DNA from: Streptomyces uncialis
GTDB taxonomy: Bacteria; Actinomycetota; Actinomycetes; Streptomycetales; Streptomycetaceae
NCBI RefSeq assembly: GCF_001905345.1
Contig: NZ_LFBV01000003.1
Location: forward strand, 612,985-676,984
DNA: 64,000 bases
Reading direction: 5' to 3'
Position numbers and translations under genes: made by a program. The notes under the pieces are model-generated. The model was not told the origin of the DNA and made no database searches. It saw nothing but the letters and a program-made list of their open reading frames with translations. Shown piece after piece: positions 7,475-16,197 of the stretch. Position 1 is the stretch's first letter, and each line of letters starts with the position of its first letter.

Positions 7475-9697
7475 GTGTCGGATACGCGGGATGACCGGGG
7501 GGCGGGGACGGGTCCGCCGGGCCCCGCCGCCCAGCTGCCGGGGCTGGGCGACGAGCAGGTGCGGGCGCTGCGCCGGGTGGGCCGGGAATGGGGGCGGGTG
7601 TCGGCGGCCCCGGAGGTGTGGCGCGCCGCGCTGCCGGTCGATCCGGACCTGGGGAGGTTTCCGCCGCCCGCCGAGATCAAGCCGCCCCGGTTCGGGCGGC
7701 TGGTGCCGATCTCGCCGCTCGGACCGCGCTCCGCCGGGGAGCGGGTCGACACGGAGGAACCGCCGACGGGCCGGTCCGCGCGGGCCGGGGCCCTCGTCCG
7801 GCGGCTGGTGCTGGGGGCGGCGCTGCGGAGCTCCGCCGTGGTGACCGAGCGCATGCGCAAGCTGCTGGCGCTGCCGGTGCTGTCCGCGGACGCCCTGTCG
7901 TCGGTGGCCTACGGTCCGGAGGCCCTGCTCGCCGTACTGGTGCTGGCGGGGACGGCCGGGCTGGCCTACTCGCTGCCGGTCTCCGGGGCGATCGTGTTCC
8001 TGATGCTCGCGGTCGGGCTGTCGTACCGCCAGACGATCCGGGCCTATCCGCACGGCGGCGGCTCGTACATCGTGGCGAGCGACAATCTGGGACGGGTGCC
8101 CGGTCTCGTCGCCGCCGCCGGTCTGATGACGGACTACGTGCTCACCGTCGCCGTGTCCATCGCCTCCGGGGTCGCGGCCATCACCTCGGCGGTCCCCTCC
8201 CTCGCCGGGCAGACGGTACCCATCGGCGTCGGGGTGATCGTCCTGCTGCTGGCGGGGAACCTGCGCGGTATCCGGCAGGCCGGGGCCCTCTTCGCCGCCC
8301 CCACCTACGCCTTCGTCGCCGCGATGCTCACCCTGATCGCCTACGGTCTCGTGGACGCGGCCGGCCGGGGCTTCGAGGCGCGTCCGGCTCCGCCGCTGGG
8401 CGTCACCGAGTCCGTCGGGGTGCTGCTGGTGATGCGGGCCTTCTCCTCCGGTGCCACGGCGATGACCGGGATCGAGGCGATCTCCAACGCCGTCCCCGCG
8501 TTCAAGCCCGTCGAATGGCGCAACGCCCGCACCACCCTGACCTGGATGGTGGGCCTGCTGATCGTGATGTTCACCGGGATCAGCCTGCTGATCCATCTCA
8601 CCGGGGTGGTGCCCGGCTCCGGGGAGACCGTGCTCTCCCGGCTCGCGCATCTGGAGTTCGGCGACGGATGGATGTACGTCTTCGTCCAGACGGCGACGGC
8701 GGCCGTGCTGCTGCTGGCCGCCAACACCTCGTACAACGACTTCCCCCGGGTGCTGTCACTGCTCGCCCGTGACGACTGCGCGCCGCGGGTGTTCATGCGG
8801 CTCGGCGACCGGCTCGCATACAGCAACGGCATCCTGCTCCTGTCGCTCGCCGCGGCCCTGGTGTTCGTGGCGTTCGACGGGCTGACCGCGTCCCTGATCC
8901 CGCTGTACGCCGTCGGGGTCTTCCTCGCCTTCACGCTCTCGCAGGCCGGGATGGTCGTCCATTGGTGGCGGCTGCGGAACCGGCACTGGCGCAAGAGCCT
9001 GGCGTTCAACGCGGTGGGCGGGGCGCTGTCGGCGCTGGTGTTCCTCACCGCGGGGATCAGCAAGTTCACCTCGGGTGCCTGGGTCGCCATCGTCGCCGTC
9101 GGACTGTTCCTGCTGGTCACCACCCGGATCAGACGGCACTACCGGGCCGCCCGCGACGCCCTGCGGCTGCATCCGCACACCGTGGAACTGCCCGCCCGTA
9201 CGGCGCGGGGCCCCCTGCCCGCGCGGGGCTCGGCACTCACCGAGGGCAGCGGCGCGGACGGCGGCGGTGAGGACGAGGAGATCCCCGAGGAGATCCGTCA
9301 TCTGTCGGTCGTCGCCATCGCGACCCTCGACCTCGCGGGGATGCGGGCCCTCGCCTACGCCGCCTCGCTCCAGCAGCCCGTCCTCGTGGTCCACATCAGT
9401 CTCACCGAGGACGAGGCCAGGCGCTTTCGCGGCTACTGGTCCCTGTGGGGCGACCATCTGCCGCTGGAGATCGTCATCTCGCCCTACCGCGCGGTCGTCG
9501 CCCCGCTCGTCCACTATCTCGAAGCGCTGCACCGGCAGCATCCCGAACTGACCCTCACCGTGATCGTGCCGGAGATCGTCACCCGCCGCCGCAGACACCG
9601 GTTCCTGCACAGCCGTACCGCCACCCGGCTGCGCCGCGCGCTGCGCCCCCTCCCCAAGATCGTCATCACCACCGTGCCCTTCCACCTGCCCGTATAG
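7475..9697 (+). CDS. APC-superfamily amino acid permease with cytoplasmic C-terminal domain
   Basis: A 740-residue membrane protein. After a roughly 110-residue soluble N-terminus comes an APC-fold transporter with about 12 hydrophobic segments; LPVLSADALSSVAYGPEALL and SYRQTIRAYPHGGGSYIVASDNLG are the conserved family segments around the substrate site. The C-terminal 170 residues are soluble (HLSVVAIATLDLAGMRALAYAASLQ onward) and look like a UspA-type regulatory domain. The GTG start has no clear ribosome binding site, so the true start may lie further in. Likely an amino acid or potassium-type uptake carrier. Confidence 0.82.
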   Translation: MSDTRDDRGAGTGPPGPAAQLPGLGDEQVRALRRVGREWGRVSAAPEVWRAALPVDPDLGRFPPPAEIKPPRFGRLVPISPLGPRSAGERVDTEEPPTGRSARAGALVRRLVLGAALRSSAVVTERMRKLLALPVLSADALSSVAYGPEALLAVLVLAGTAGLAYSLPVSGAIVFLMLAVGLSYRQTIRAYPHGGGSYIVASDNLGRVPGLVAAAGLMTDYVLTVAVSIASGVAAITSAVPSLAGQTVPIGVGVIVLLLAGNLRGIRQAGALFAAPTYAFVAAMLTLIAYGLVDAAGRGFEARPAPPLGVTESVGVLLVMRAFSSGATAMTGIEAISNAVPAFKPVEWRNARTTLTWMVGLLIVMFTGISLLIHLTGVVPGSGETVLSRLAHLEFGDGWMYVFVQTATAAVLLLAANTSYNDFPRVLSLLARDDCAPRVFMRLGDRLAYSNGILLLSLAAALVFVAFDGLTASLIPLYAVGVFLAFTLSQAGMVVHWWRLRNRHWRKSLAFNAVGGALSALVFLTAGISKFTSGAWVAIVAVGLFLLVTTRIRRHYRAARDALRLHPHTVELPARTARGPLPARGSALTEGSGADGGGEDEEIPEEIRHLSVVAIATLDLAGMRALAYAASLQQPVLVVHISLTEDEARRFRGYWSLWGDHLPLEIVISPYRAVVAPLVHYLEALHRQHPELTLTVIVPEIVTRRRRHRFLHSRTATRLRRALRPLPKIVITTVPFHLPV

Positions 9698-9986
9698 GCC
9701 GGTGGTGGCGCCCGGTCGCGCGCCGCGCGCCGTCCGGGACGAGCCGGAGTACGGTGGATCCGAGGCGGCCGGCGGACGTTTCCGGCGGGTGCCGGACTCC
9801 GGTGGACGCCAAGGCAAGGCGGCCCGGTCCGTGCGGTTCGCCCGGTGCGGGTGACCGTGGTCGGGCGGTCGGCCGTCCGGCGGTGTGAGTGATCGCCCGT
9901 ACGAAGCCCTGACGCGCCCCCGGACAGGCCCAGGGACCCGCTCCCCGCGTCGGCCCGGGTTCCCGCACGAAGGAGGTCCGCCCGGT

Positions 9987-10421
9987 ATGGATGCGGAACG
10001 TGCCCGCCGGATGGTGGCGGCGCTGCGTGAGCGGGGGGTGATGGCCCATCTCGTGGAGGCCGGTGTCTACGAATTCGGAATCCGGGTCGTCCTCGACACG
10101 GACATGGAGGCGCTCTGGGACGTCGACGGGGCGGCGGGACTGGACGCGGAGATCGTCAGCGAAGGGGTCCTCGTCGGGTTCGTCCCCCATGTGCCCGGTT
10201 CGGAGGACTTCTCCGAGGAGCGGCTCGTGGACACCATCGCGACGACGGTCTACGACCCGGAGGGCCTGTCCCCGCCCGCGGACGGCACCTCCGCTTCCGG
10301 TCACCCTCCGGCTCCCGGCCGGAACACCGGTACCCCCTCCCCCGGCGCCCCACCGCCCGCCGCTCCCCCGGTCGCCCGGTACCAGCGCCGCGGTCACTGG
10401 CTCCGGCGGAACCGGCACTGA
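9987..10421 (+). CDS. Hypothetical protein with proline-rich tail
   Basis: A 144-residue protein with no family I recognise. It begins MDAERARRMVAALRERGVMAHLVEAGVYEFGIRVVL, an alpha/beta-looking acidic domain of about 95 residues, followed by a proline/glycine-rich tail ending in basic residues (RRGHWLRRNRH). AAGGAGG lies close upstream, which makes this start much better than the GTG 102 bases earlier. It is probably monocistronic. Confidence 0.65.
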   Translation: MDAERARRMVAALRERGVMAHLVEAGVYEFGIRVVLDTDMEALWDVDGAAGLDAEIVSEGVLVGFVPHVPGSEDFSEERLVDTIATTVYDPEGLSPPADGTSASGHPPAPGRNTGTPSPGAPPPAAPPVARYQRRGHWLRRNRH

Positions 10422-10625
10422 CCACTGACCGGGTACGAGCCGTACGCACACCGGTCCGCGGTGCGGGTCGGTATCCGGTCCCGGTCGGTACCCGGTCCGA
10501 GGTCAGTACCCGCTACGAGGTCGGGGACCGTAGAACTCCCGCCGTGCGACGCGCTCCTGACGGCACGTCCGAGGCGTAGGGGCCGTACGAAGTGCCCGGG
10601 ACCGGCACGCAACACCCTGTCATTT

Positions 10626-10644
10626 TTGGATTAGCCTGTCCTTA
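10626..10644. promoter_or_regulatory. Iron box (DmdR1/IdeR-like), upstream of permease pair
   Basis: TTGGATTAGCCTGTCCTTA agrees at 13 of 19 positions with the iron box consensus TTAGGTTAGGCTCACCTAA (consensus from memory). It ends 34 bases before the first FecCD permease start. It is the weakest of the seven sites in base identity but its position is right. Confidence 0.5.
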
Positions 10645-10678
10645 CTCGGCCTGAAGGCGGCGGGAGGGCGGGAGACGC

Positions 10679-11740
10679 ATGGGCACGGTCACCGAGCGGG
10701 TCGCGGGACCACCGAAGGCAGCGCCACGGCCGCCCGGACGGCGGTTACCCGCGCGGGCGTCGGGGCTGGCCGGCTGGCTCGCCGTCCTCTTCGTCGTCCT
10801 CCTCGCCTCCGTGGCGATCGGCACCAAGGACATCCCCCTGGCGACGGTCCTCGACGCCCTCGTCGACCACGACGGCAGCAGCCCGGACCAGGCCCTCGTC
10901 CGTGAACTGCGTTTGCCGCGCACCGGGTTGGGCCTCGTCACCGGAGCGGCCCTGGGTCTCGCCGGGGCGCTGATGCAGGCACTGACCCGCAACCCGCTGG
11001 CCGATCCGGGCATCCTCGGGGTCAACTCCGGTGCCTCGGCGGGCGCGGTGCTCGCCATCGGTTTCGCGGGGTTCCAGCACTTCAGCGGGTATGTGTGGTT
11101 CGCGCTGGCCGGGGCCGGGCTCGTGTCGGTGATGGTGCATCTCATCGGCTCGGCGGGGCCGGGCGGCGCGACCCCGATCCGGCTGGTGCTGGCCGGGGCC
11201 GCGCTGTCGGCGGCGCTCACGGCCCTGGTGACGGCGGTGCTGCTGATGCGGCCGGAGGTGTTCGACGCCTTCCGGTTCTGGACGGTGGGATCGCTCGCCG
11301 GGCGGCAGGCGGACACCCTGTGGCAGGTCCTGCCGCTGCTGCTGGCCGGAATGCTGCTCGCCCTGGCGCTCGCCCGGCCGCTGGACGCCCTGACCCTCGG
11401 CGACGATGTCGCGACCTCCCTCGGGGGACGGCCCGCCCGGACCCGGGTGGCCGGGGTGCTGGCGGTCACCCTGCTGTGCGGGGGCGCGACGGCGGCGGTC
11501 GGCCCGATCGCCTTCGTCGGCCTCGCGGTCCCGCATCTGGCCCGGCGGCAGTCGGGCCAGGACCACCGCTGGATCCTGGCGTACTCGGCGGTGCTGGGAG
11601 CGGTGCTGCTGCTGGCCGCGGACGTGCTGGGCCGGGTGCTGACCCGGCCGGGCGAACTGGAGGTCGCGGTGGTGACGGCGTTCCTCGGGGCGCCCGCGCT
11701 GATCGTGCTGTCCCGACGGAACCGGAGGTCCGGGCGATGA
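10679..11740 (+). CDS. FecCD-family iron-siderophore ABC permease
   Basis: A 353-residue integral membrane protein with about nine or ten hydrophobic helices. Family landmarks are LGLAGALMQALTRNPLADPG (about residues 94-113), FDAFRFWTVGSLAGR and the C-terminal GPIAFVGLAVPHLAR loop that contacts the ATPase. It should form half of the inner-membrane channel of a type II (BtuCD-like) importer for ferric siderophores. The next permease overlaps its stop (ATGA). No ATPase gene is adjacent. An iron box precedes it. Confidence 0.93.
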   Translation: MGTVTERVAGPPKAAPRPPGRRLPARASGLAGWLAVLFVVLLASVAIGTKDIPLATVLDALVDHDGSSPDQALVRELRLPRTGLGLVTGAALGLAGALMQALTRNPLADPGILGVNSGASAGAVLAIGFAGFQHFSGYVWFALAGAGLVSVMVHLIGSAGPGGATPIRLVLAGAALSAALTALVTAVLLMRPEVFDAFRFWTVGSLAGRQADTLWQVLPLLLAGMLLALALARPLDALTLGDDVATSLGGRPARTRVAGVLAVTLLCGGATAAVGPIAFVGLAVPHLARRQSGQDHRWILAYSAVLGAVLLLAADVLGRVLTRPGELEVAVVTAFLGAPALIVLSRRNRRSGR

Positions 11741-12816
11741 CCGCCACCGCCTCGCGTACGCGCACCCGCACTCCGAAGCAACGTCCCCTGCGGACCCGGA
11801 CCCTGCGGACCCGCAGGTTCTCGGTACGGGTCCGGCCACGCGTCCTGGTCGTGGGCGCCGCCCTGCTCGTGGTGACGGCCGTGGCCTTCGTCCTGGCGTG
11901 CGTCACCGGCGACTTCGGGCTCCCGGTGCCCGAGGTGCTGCGGGTGCTCGCGGGCGGCGGCGAGCCCGGGGCCCGGTTCATCGTGGTGGAGTTCCGGCTG
12001 CCGCGTGCCGTGGCGGGGCTCCTGGTGGGCACGGCTCTCGGGGCCTCGGGCGCGCTGTTCCAGTCCGTGACCCGCAACCCGCTCGGCAGCCCGGACGTCA
12101 TCGGCTTCGGCAGCGGCGCGGCGACCGGGGCGCTGATCGCCCTCCTGATGTGGCACACGAGCGCCCTCGGGACCTCCGTCGCCGCGGTGGCGGGCGGGGC
12201 CGTGACGGCGGCGGTGGTGCTGCTCATCACCTGGCGCGACGGGCTGCACAGCCAGCGGCTGATCATCGTCGGCATCGGGATCGCGGCGATGGCGACGGCG
12301 GTCAACGCGTGGCTGCTCAGCCGCTCCCGTGTCCAGGAGGCCGAGGTGGCGCAGCTGTGGCTGACGGGCACGCTCAACGGCCGTACGTGGGACCAGGTGG
12401 CCCCGCTGGCGGTCGTGCTGGCGGCGCTGCTGCCGCTCGCGGTGGCGCAGAGCCGGGGGCTGGGGATGCTGAGCCTCGGCGACGACACGGCCGAGGCACT
12501 CGGCACCCCGCCGCGGCCGACCCGGGTCACCGCCATCGTGACCGGGGTGGCCCTGATCGGCGCCTCGACGGCGGCGGCGGGCCCCATCACGTTCGTCGCG
12601 CTCGTCGCTCCGCAGATCGCCCGCAGGCTGACCCGCGCGCCCGGTCCCGGGATCGCCACGTCCGCGCTGACAGGCGCGCTCCTGCTGACGGGCGCGGATG
12701 TGGCGACGCAATGGGCGCTGCCGTCGGTCGAGGTGCCGGCCGGTATCGCGACGGGTCTTTTCGGCGGGGCGTATCTGGCCTGGCTGCTGACCCGGCGCGG
12801 TGGACCGCGTGACTGA
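11737..12816 (+). CDS. FecCD-family iron-siderophore ABC permease, second subunit
   Basis: A 359-residue FecCD permease with a basic N-terminal 40 residues, then helices; LGASGALFQSVTRNPLGSPDVIGFGSGAATGAL and GPITFVALVAPQIARRL are family landmarks. It pairs with the preceding permease as a heterodimer. The start overlaps the upstream stop by ATGA; the open frame runs further upstream only inside the first permease. It resembles the second permease of the importer near 55.8 kb, pointing to duplication. Confidence 0.93.
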   Translation: MTATASRTRTRTPKQRPLRTRTLRTRRFSVRVRPRVLVVGAALLVVTAVAFVLACVTGDFGLPVPEVLRVLAGGGEPGARFIVVEFRLPRAVAGLLVGTALGASGALFQSVTRNPLGSPDVIGFGSGAATGALIALLMWHTSALGTSVAAVAGGAVTAAVVLLITWRDGLHSQRLIIVGIGIAAMATAVNAWLLSRSRVQEAEVAQLWLTGTLNGRTWDQVAPLAVVLAALLPLAVAQSRGLGMLSLGDDTAEALGTPPRPTRVTAIVTGVALIGASTAAAGPITFVALVAPQIARRLTRAPGPGIATSALTGALLLTGADVATQWALPSVEVPAGIATGLFGGAYLAWLLTRRGGPRD

Positions 12817-12850
12817 TATCCCCCCTGCGCGGTAGACCACTTGACGGATA

Positions 12851-12869
12851 TTAGGTAAGCCTTGCCTAT
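12851..12869. promoter_or_regulatory. Iron box upstream of siderophore-binding lipoprotein
   Basis: TTAGGTAAGCCTTGCCTAT matches the DmdR1/IdeR consensus at 14 of 19 positions. It lies in the 154-base gap between the second permease and the binding protein, so the binding protein likely has its own iron-repressed promoter. Confidence 0.75.
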
Positions 12870-12970
12870 TAATGACTGTCTGTCGTAAAGTCGCCCCCGG
12901 CGGCCCGCAGTGCGAGGGCGGCCGTGTCACGACGATCCGGGGCTGTGGGCACGGGGATGGGGAGAACGAC

Positions 12971-13999
12971 ATGAGGCGCGCGAACGGCACCAGAACGACG
13001 GCGGCCTTACTGACCGTCGGACTGCTGTGCACGACGGCGACGGCCTGCGGTGCGTCGGACGACAGCGGCGACGGCGAGACGAAGTCGACGGCGAAGGCGT
13101 CCACCGGGGTGGACGGCGGCGACGCCTTCCCGGTCCAGGTGAAGCACTCCCGGGGCACCACCGAGGTCTCCTCCGCCCCCAAGCGTGTCGTGGCGCTCAC
13201 CACGATGGACCTGGACGCCGCGCTCTCCCTGGGCGTGACCCCGGTCGGCGCGGGCAAGGACCCGTTCGCCCCCAAGGGCATCAGCCCCTGGCTGACGGAC
13301 GAACTCGACCCGGCCGCGACCGAGTTGTTCAGCACGACCCCGGACGTCTCCTACGAGAAGGTCGCGGCTCTGGACCCCGATCTGATCCTGGCGACCGGGG
13401 ACTACGCGATCGGCGACCACTACACGCAGTTGAGCAAGATCGCCCCGACGGTGGCCCCGCAGAAGTCCGCCGCCGAGGACAGCTGGCAGACCCGGGAGAA
13501 GCAGATCGGTTCCGCCCTCGGCAGGAGCGAGGACGCCGAGCGGCAGATCGGTGTGACGGAGGCCGCGATCTCGGCCTCCGCGACCAGGCATTCCGGACTC
13601 AAGGGCAAGACGTTCTCGGCCTCGTTCGGGTACTCCCCGACCCAGATCGCCACCCTGGCCTCCCCGAAGGACTTCGCCGTGAAGTTCCTCGAAGCGCTCG
13701 GCCCCAAGGTGACACCGTCGCTCGCGGGCACCGAGAAGACCGCGACCAAGGTGCAGCCGGGCATCCTGAGCCCGGAGCAGGCCGAGAAGCTGTCGGCCGA
13801 TCTGGTGGTGATCGGCTTCAACTCCCCGCAGGTACGCAAGGCCCTGGAGGCCAACCCCGCGTTCACCGAGGTGAAGAAGTCCGGCACCTACCAGGCGGTG
13901 AACAGCGAGACCATCACCCTGCTGCGCAATCCGTCGATCCTCGGCATCCCCTGGCTGCTGAAGGAGCTGGACCCCGCGCTGGCGAAGGCGGCCAAGTGA
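12971..13999 (+). CDS. Iron-siderophore ABC transporter binding lipoprotein
   Basis: A 342-residue class III binding protein (BtuF/FhuD type). A signal peptide ends at a lipobox with Cys26 (TATAC), so it should be anchored to the outer face of the membrane. The mature part has the Peripla_BP_2 fold: KRVVALTTMDLDAALSLGVTPVG, then YEKVAALDPDLILAT and a C-terminal SILGIPWLLKELD helix. A GGGGAG ribosome binding site supports the ATG. It works with the two permeases upstream; the ATPase must come from elsewhere, possibly the one near 57 kb. Confidence 0.92.
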   Translation: MRRANGTRTTAALLTVGLLCTTATACGASDDSGDGETKSTAKASTGVDGGDAFPVQVKHSRGTTEVSSAPKRVVALTTMDLDAALSLGVTPVGAGKDPFAPKGISPWLTDELDPAATELFSTTPDVSYEKVAALDPDLILATGDYAIGDHYTQLSKIAPTVAPQKSAAEDSWQTREKQIGSALGRSEDAERQIGVTEAAISASATRHSGLKGKTFSASFGYSPTQIATLASPKDFAVKFLEALGPKVTPSLAGTEKTATKVQPGILSPEQAEKLSADLVVIGFNSPQVRKALEANPAFTEVKKSGTYQAVNSETITLLRNPSILGIPWLLKELDPALAKAAK

Positions 14000-14066
14000 C
14001 CCGCACCGCGGCACACGTACGCGCACCCGGGAGCACGGCACGGCCCTGACCCGTCCGCGGACCGAC

Positions 14067-14095
14067 CCCGTGTGCGGGACGATCCCGCACACGGG
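14067..14095 (+). terminator. Terminator after siderophore-binding protein
   Basis: A perfect 13-bp stem, CCCGTGTGCGGGA and its complement around a 3-base loop, lies 67 bases past the stop codon. Confidence 0.78.
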
Positions 14096-14161
14096 CCCAT
14101 GACAGCCGTTCACCCGGACCACACGCATGCCGTATGGCCCCGGTGACACGGCGATCGATGG

Positions 14162-14200
14162 ACAGGACCTGGTTCCCCCAGCACCGGAACCGGGTCCTGT
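14162..14200 (+). terminator. Second hairpin, likely backup terminator
   Basis: A 15-bp stem with one G-T wobble (ACAGGACCTGGTTCC against GGAACCGGGTCCTGT) and a 9-base loop follows the first terminator by 66 bases. Confidence 0.65.
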
Positions 14201-14841
14201 TCGCTGTCCGGGCCCCGAGGTGAGCGCGCCACGACCCCGCACGGATCACGAGCCACCCGCCCCGGGTACCGGCCCCGGCACGCACAACACCCGGACCACC
14301 GACCAGGCGTCAGGCACACAGCAGCACCCCGGGTACAGGTACGGCACGCGGACCGAGGCAGCGCACGGCCGGGTGAGCGTCGCGCGCACAGAGCGGACGC
14401 ACCTCTGACGGACCGCGCCCGTCGGGACGTACCGCGCGAGGACCGGACATGCCGAGGAGACATCTCCGCGGCCGTCGGCCGTCGCCGACGACTGCGCGCG
14501 TACTGCCCGGCGCCGTCGGCGGAGCCGGGTACGGGTCTTCCGGCGGGCCGTGCCGGAAGGGCGGGGCGCTGTCGCGATCCGTCCGCGGAGGGTTGGGGCG
14601 CGGGGGACGGCGACGAACGGGGCGCGACCGGCGGGCGGTCATGGGCGGGACCGCCGCCGGGGCGGGGCGCTGATCCTGGGGGAGGTACCGGAACTCCGGG
14701 CACGAACGGCTGGTCTGCGCGCGACGGCCCCTTCCAGGCCGGCCGCGCGGTCGTACCGGCGCTGGAAGTGCGCCGTCGCGTGGGCCGCGTCGCGTCGAAG
14801 GGCCGTCACGGCAGGTGTGACCACCCTCGACGCCGGAATAG
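14201..14841. other. Gene-free stretch upstream of TetR regulator
   Basis: About 640 bases with no open frame that looks like a real protein; the open frames here are arginine/proline-rich and lack ribosome binding sites. Together with the flanking terminators and iron box it makes a 1-kb gap in an otherwise dense region. I see no tRNA-like or riboswitch-like fold by eye. Confidence 0.5.
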
Positions 14842-14860
14842 TATGGTAAGCCTAACCTCT
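14842..14860. promoter_or_regulatory. Iron box upstream of TetR regulator
   Basis: TATGGTAAGCCTAACCTCT contains the conserved GGT-N7-ACC core and matches the iron box consensus at 12 of 19 positions. It stands 143 bases before the TetR gene that heads the siderophore cluster, so iron may control that regulator. Confidence 0.6.
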
Positions 14861-15002
14861 TTTCAACTCGCTGTCATTAAGTGCCCGGAGGCCCCCGGAC
14901 CGGCCCCTCCGTGAGTCGCGCGCCCCCGCGAGCGCCCCCCGAAGGGCAGGGCCCGGGCGCTCCCGGGGGCGGGTCCTGGGCGCCTCCGCGCGGTCGGGGA
15001 CA

Positions 15003-15728
15003 ATGGGGGGCATGGCTGACACGCCCCCTGATCCCCCGCACCGGCGCCCGGAGCTGAACGCCCGGCTGAGGGTGCCCAAGCTCGGACGCCCGTCCCAGGT
15101 CGGCCGGCGTTCCATCGTGGACGCCGCCGTCGAGGTCGGCTTCGACGAGCTGAGCGTGAGCGCCGTCGCGCGGCGCCTCGGGGTGAAGCACTCCACCCTG
15201 TACCGGTACTTCTCCAACAAGGAGGAGCTGATCGCCGCCGCGGCGGACCAGGTGGTCGCCGGGGCCGACTGGCCGTCGCCCTGCGCCGGCTGGCGGCCGT
15301 ATCTGCGGGCCGTGGCACGGGCCGCCTTCCGGCTGTTCGAGGAGCACCCGGGGCTGGCGACGCATATCGCCGCGCTGCGGGTGGGGGTCCGGGAGTTCGC
15401 CCGGCAGGGCGCGCGGACCACGGCGGTCCTGGTCGACCTCGGCTTCGACCCCGAGGCCGCGGCCCTGGCCCAGGACCTCGTCAACGAACAGGTGCTGCTG
15501 CACTTCCTCACGGGGCAGCGGACCGGCCGGCCCGCGACCGACCCCGAAGGGGTGGCGGAACTGCGCCGCGCGATGCTCGACGACATTCGGGAAGTGACCG
15601 ATCCGTCGATCGAGGCGGCATTCACCCGCATCCTCAACGGATCGTCGGCGGACTGGTTCGGCCGCAAAATCGAGGTGCTCCTCGACGGAATTGCCGCCTC
15701 CGCCCCCGCCTCGGCACCGGCTGTCTGA
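15003..15728 (+). CDS. TetR family regulator at the head of the siderophore cluster
   Basis: A 241-residue TetR regulator: DNA-binding domain SIVDAAVEVGFDELSVSAVARRLGVKHSTLYRYFSNKEELI (about residues 36-76) and a C-terminal domain ending SSADWFGRKIEVLLDGIA. A second ATG at 15012 (MADTPP) is also possible. It is clearly paralogous to the TetR gene at the far end of the biosynthetic operon, which shares STLYRYF[S/A]N and WFGRK near the end. With an iron box upstream and the operon just downstream, it probably controls siderophore production in response to a ligand, perhaps the siderophore itself. Confidence 0.85.
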   Translation: MGGMADTPPDPPHRRPELNARLRVPKLGRPSQVGRRSIVDAAVEVGFDELSVSAVARRLGVKHSTLYRYFSNKEELIAAAADQVVAGADWPSPCAGWRPYLRAVARAAFRLFEEHPGLATHIAALRVGVREFARQGARTTAVLVDLGFDPEAAALAQDLVNEQVLLHFLTGQRTGRPATDPEGVAELRRAMLDDIREVTDPSIEAAFTRILNGSSADWFGRKIEVLLDGIAASAPASAPAV

Positions 15729-16197
15729 TCCGGTTCCGCGCGGCGGCCGTCCGATCCGGTGCGCGCACCGGGTGCCGGATCCCGCTTCCGTCAAATCGCG
15801 TACGGGGCACGGAAATGCGGTCTTGCGTGAAAAGGCGACCTGCGCCTAGGCTGGCGTCCGCTATCGGGTTCAGCGCGGTATGGAAGACCGTGCGGGAATC
15901 CGTGGCCGAACTCAGCACGCCATGAATTGCCCGGGTCCACACGCTTTTCCCGAAAGCCGCGGGCCGGTGGCACACCGTGCACGGCAGGTGTGACGGTCAG
16001 GCGTTTTCCGGCCGCCTTCCCCGGGGCCGTTCGACCGGCGATTTCCCTAGGTGCGACGTCGTCGTTCTCCCGTCACCGTCCGCCCTCTCCCCCGCGCGTC
16101 CGCCTGGCTCCCACCCATGGCCCGGCGCGCTTCGTGCCGTCCTTCGACGCTGCTTCCAGCCCAGAGCCCTGACCGAACGCCGGCGAAAGGTACAGCC
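15729..16197 (+). promoter_or_regulatory. Promoter/leader region of the siderophore operon
   Basis: A 469-base gene-free stretch before the first biosynthetic gene. A TTGCGT at 15823 and TAGGCT at 15847, 18 bases apart, could be -35/-10 elements of a HrdB-type promoter, leaving a leader of about 340 bases. I found no iron box here, so control of the operon may be indirect, through the TetR upstream. Ribosome binding before the first gene is by a GAAAGG. Confidence 0.4.

Noticed and set aside
10642..13335. Minus-strand open frame of 897 codons
   Set aside because: It covers both FecCD permeases in antisense, is rich in Arg, Ser and Pro, and has no recognisable domain.
14110..14703. Minus-strand open frame of 197 codons in the large gap
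   Set aside because: Pro/Arg-rich low-complexity translation, no ribosome binding site, and it spans a terminator hairpin.
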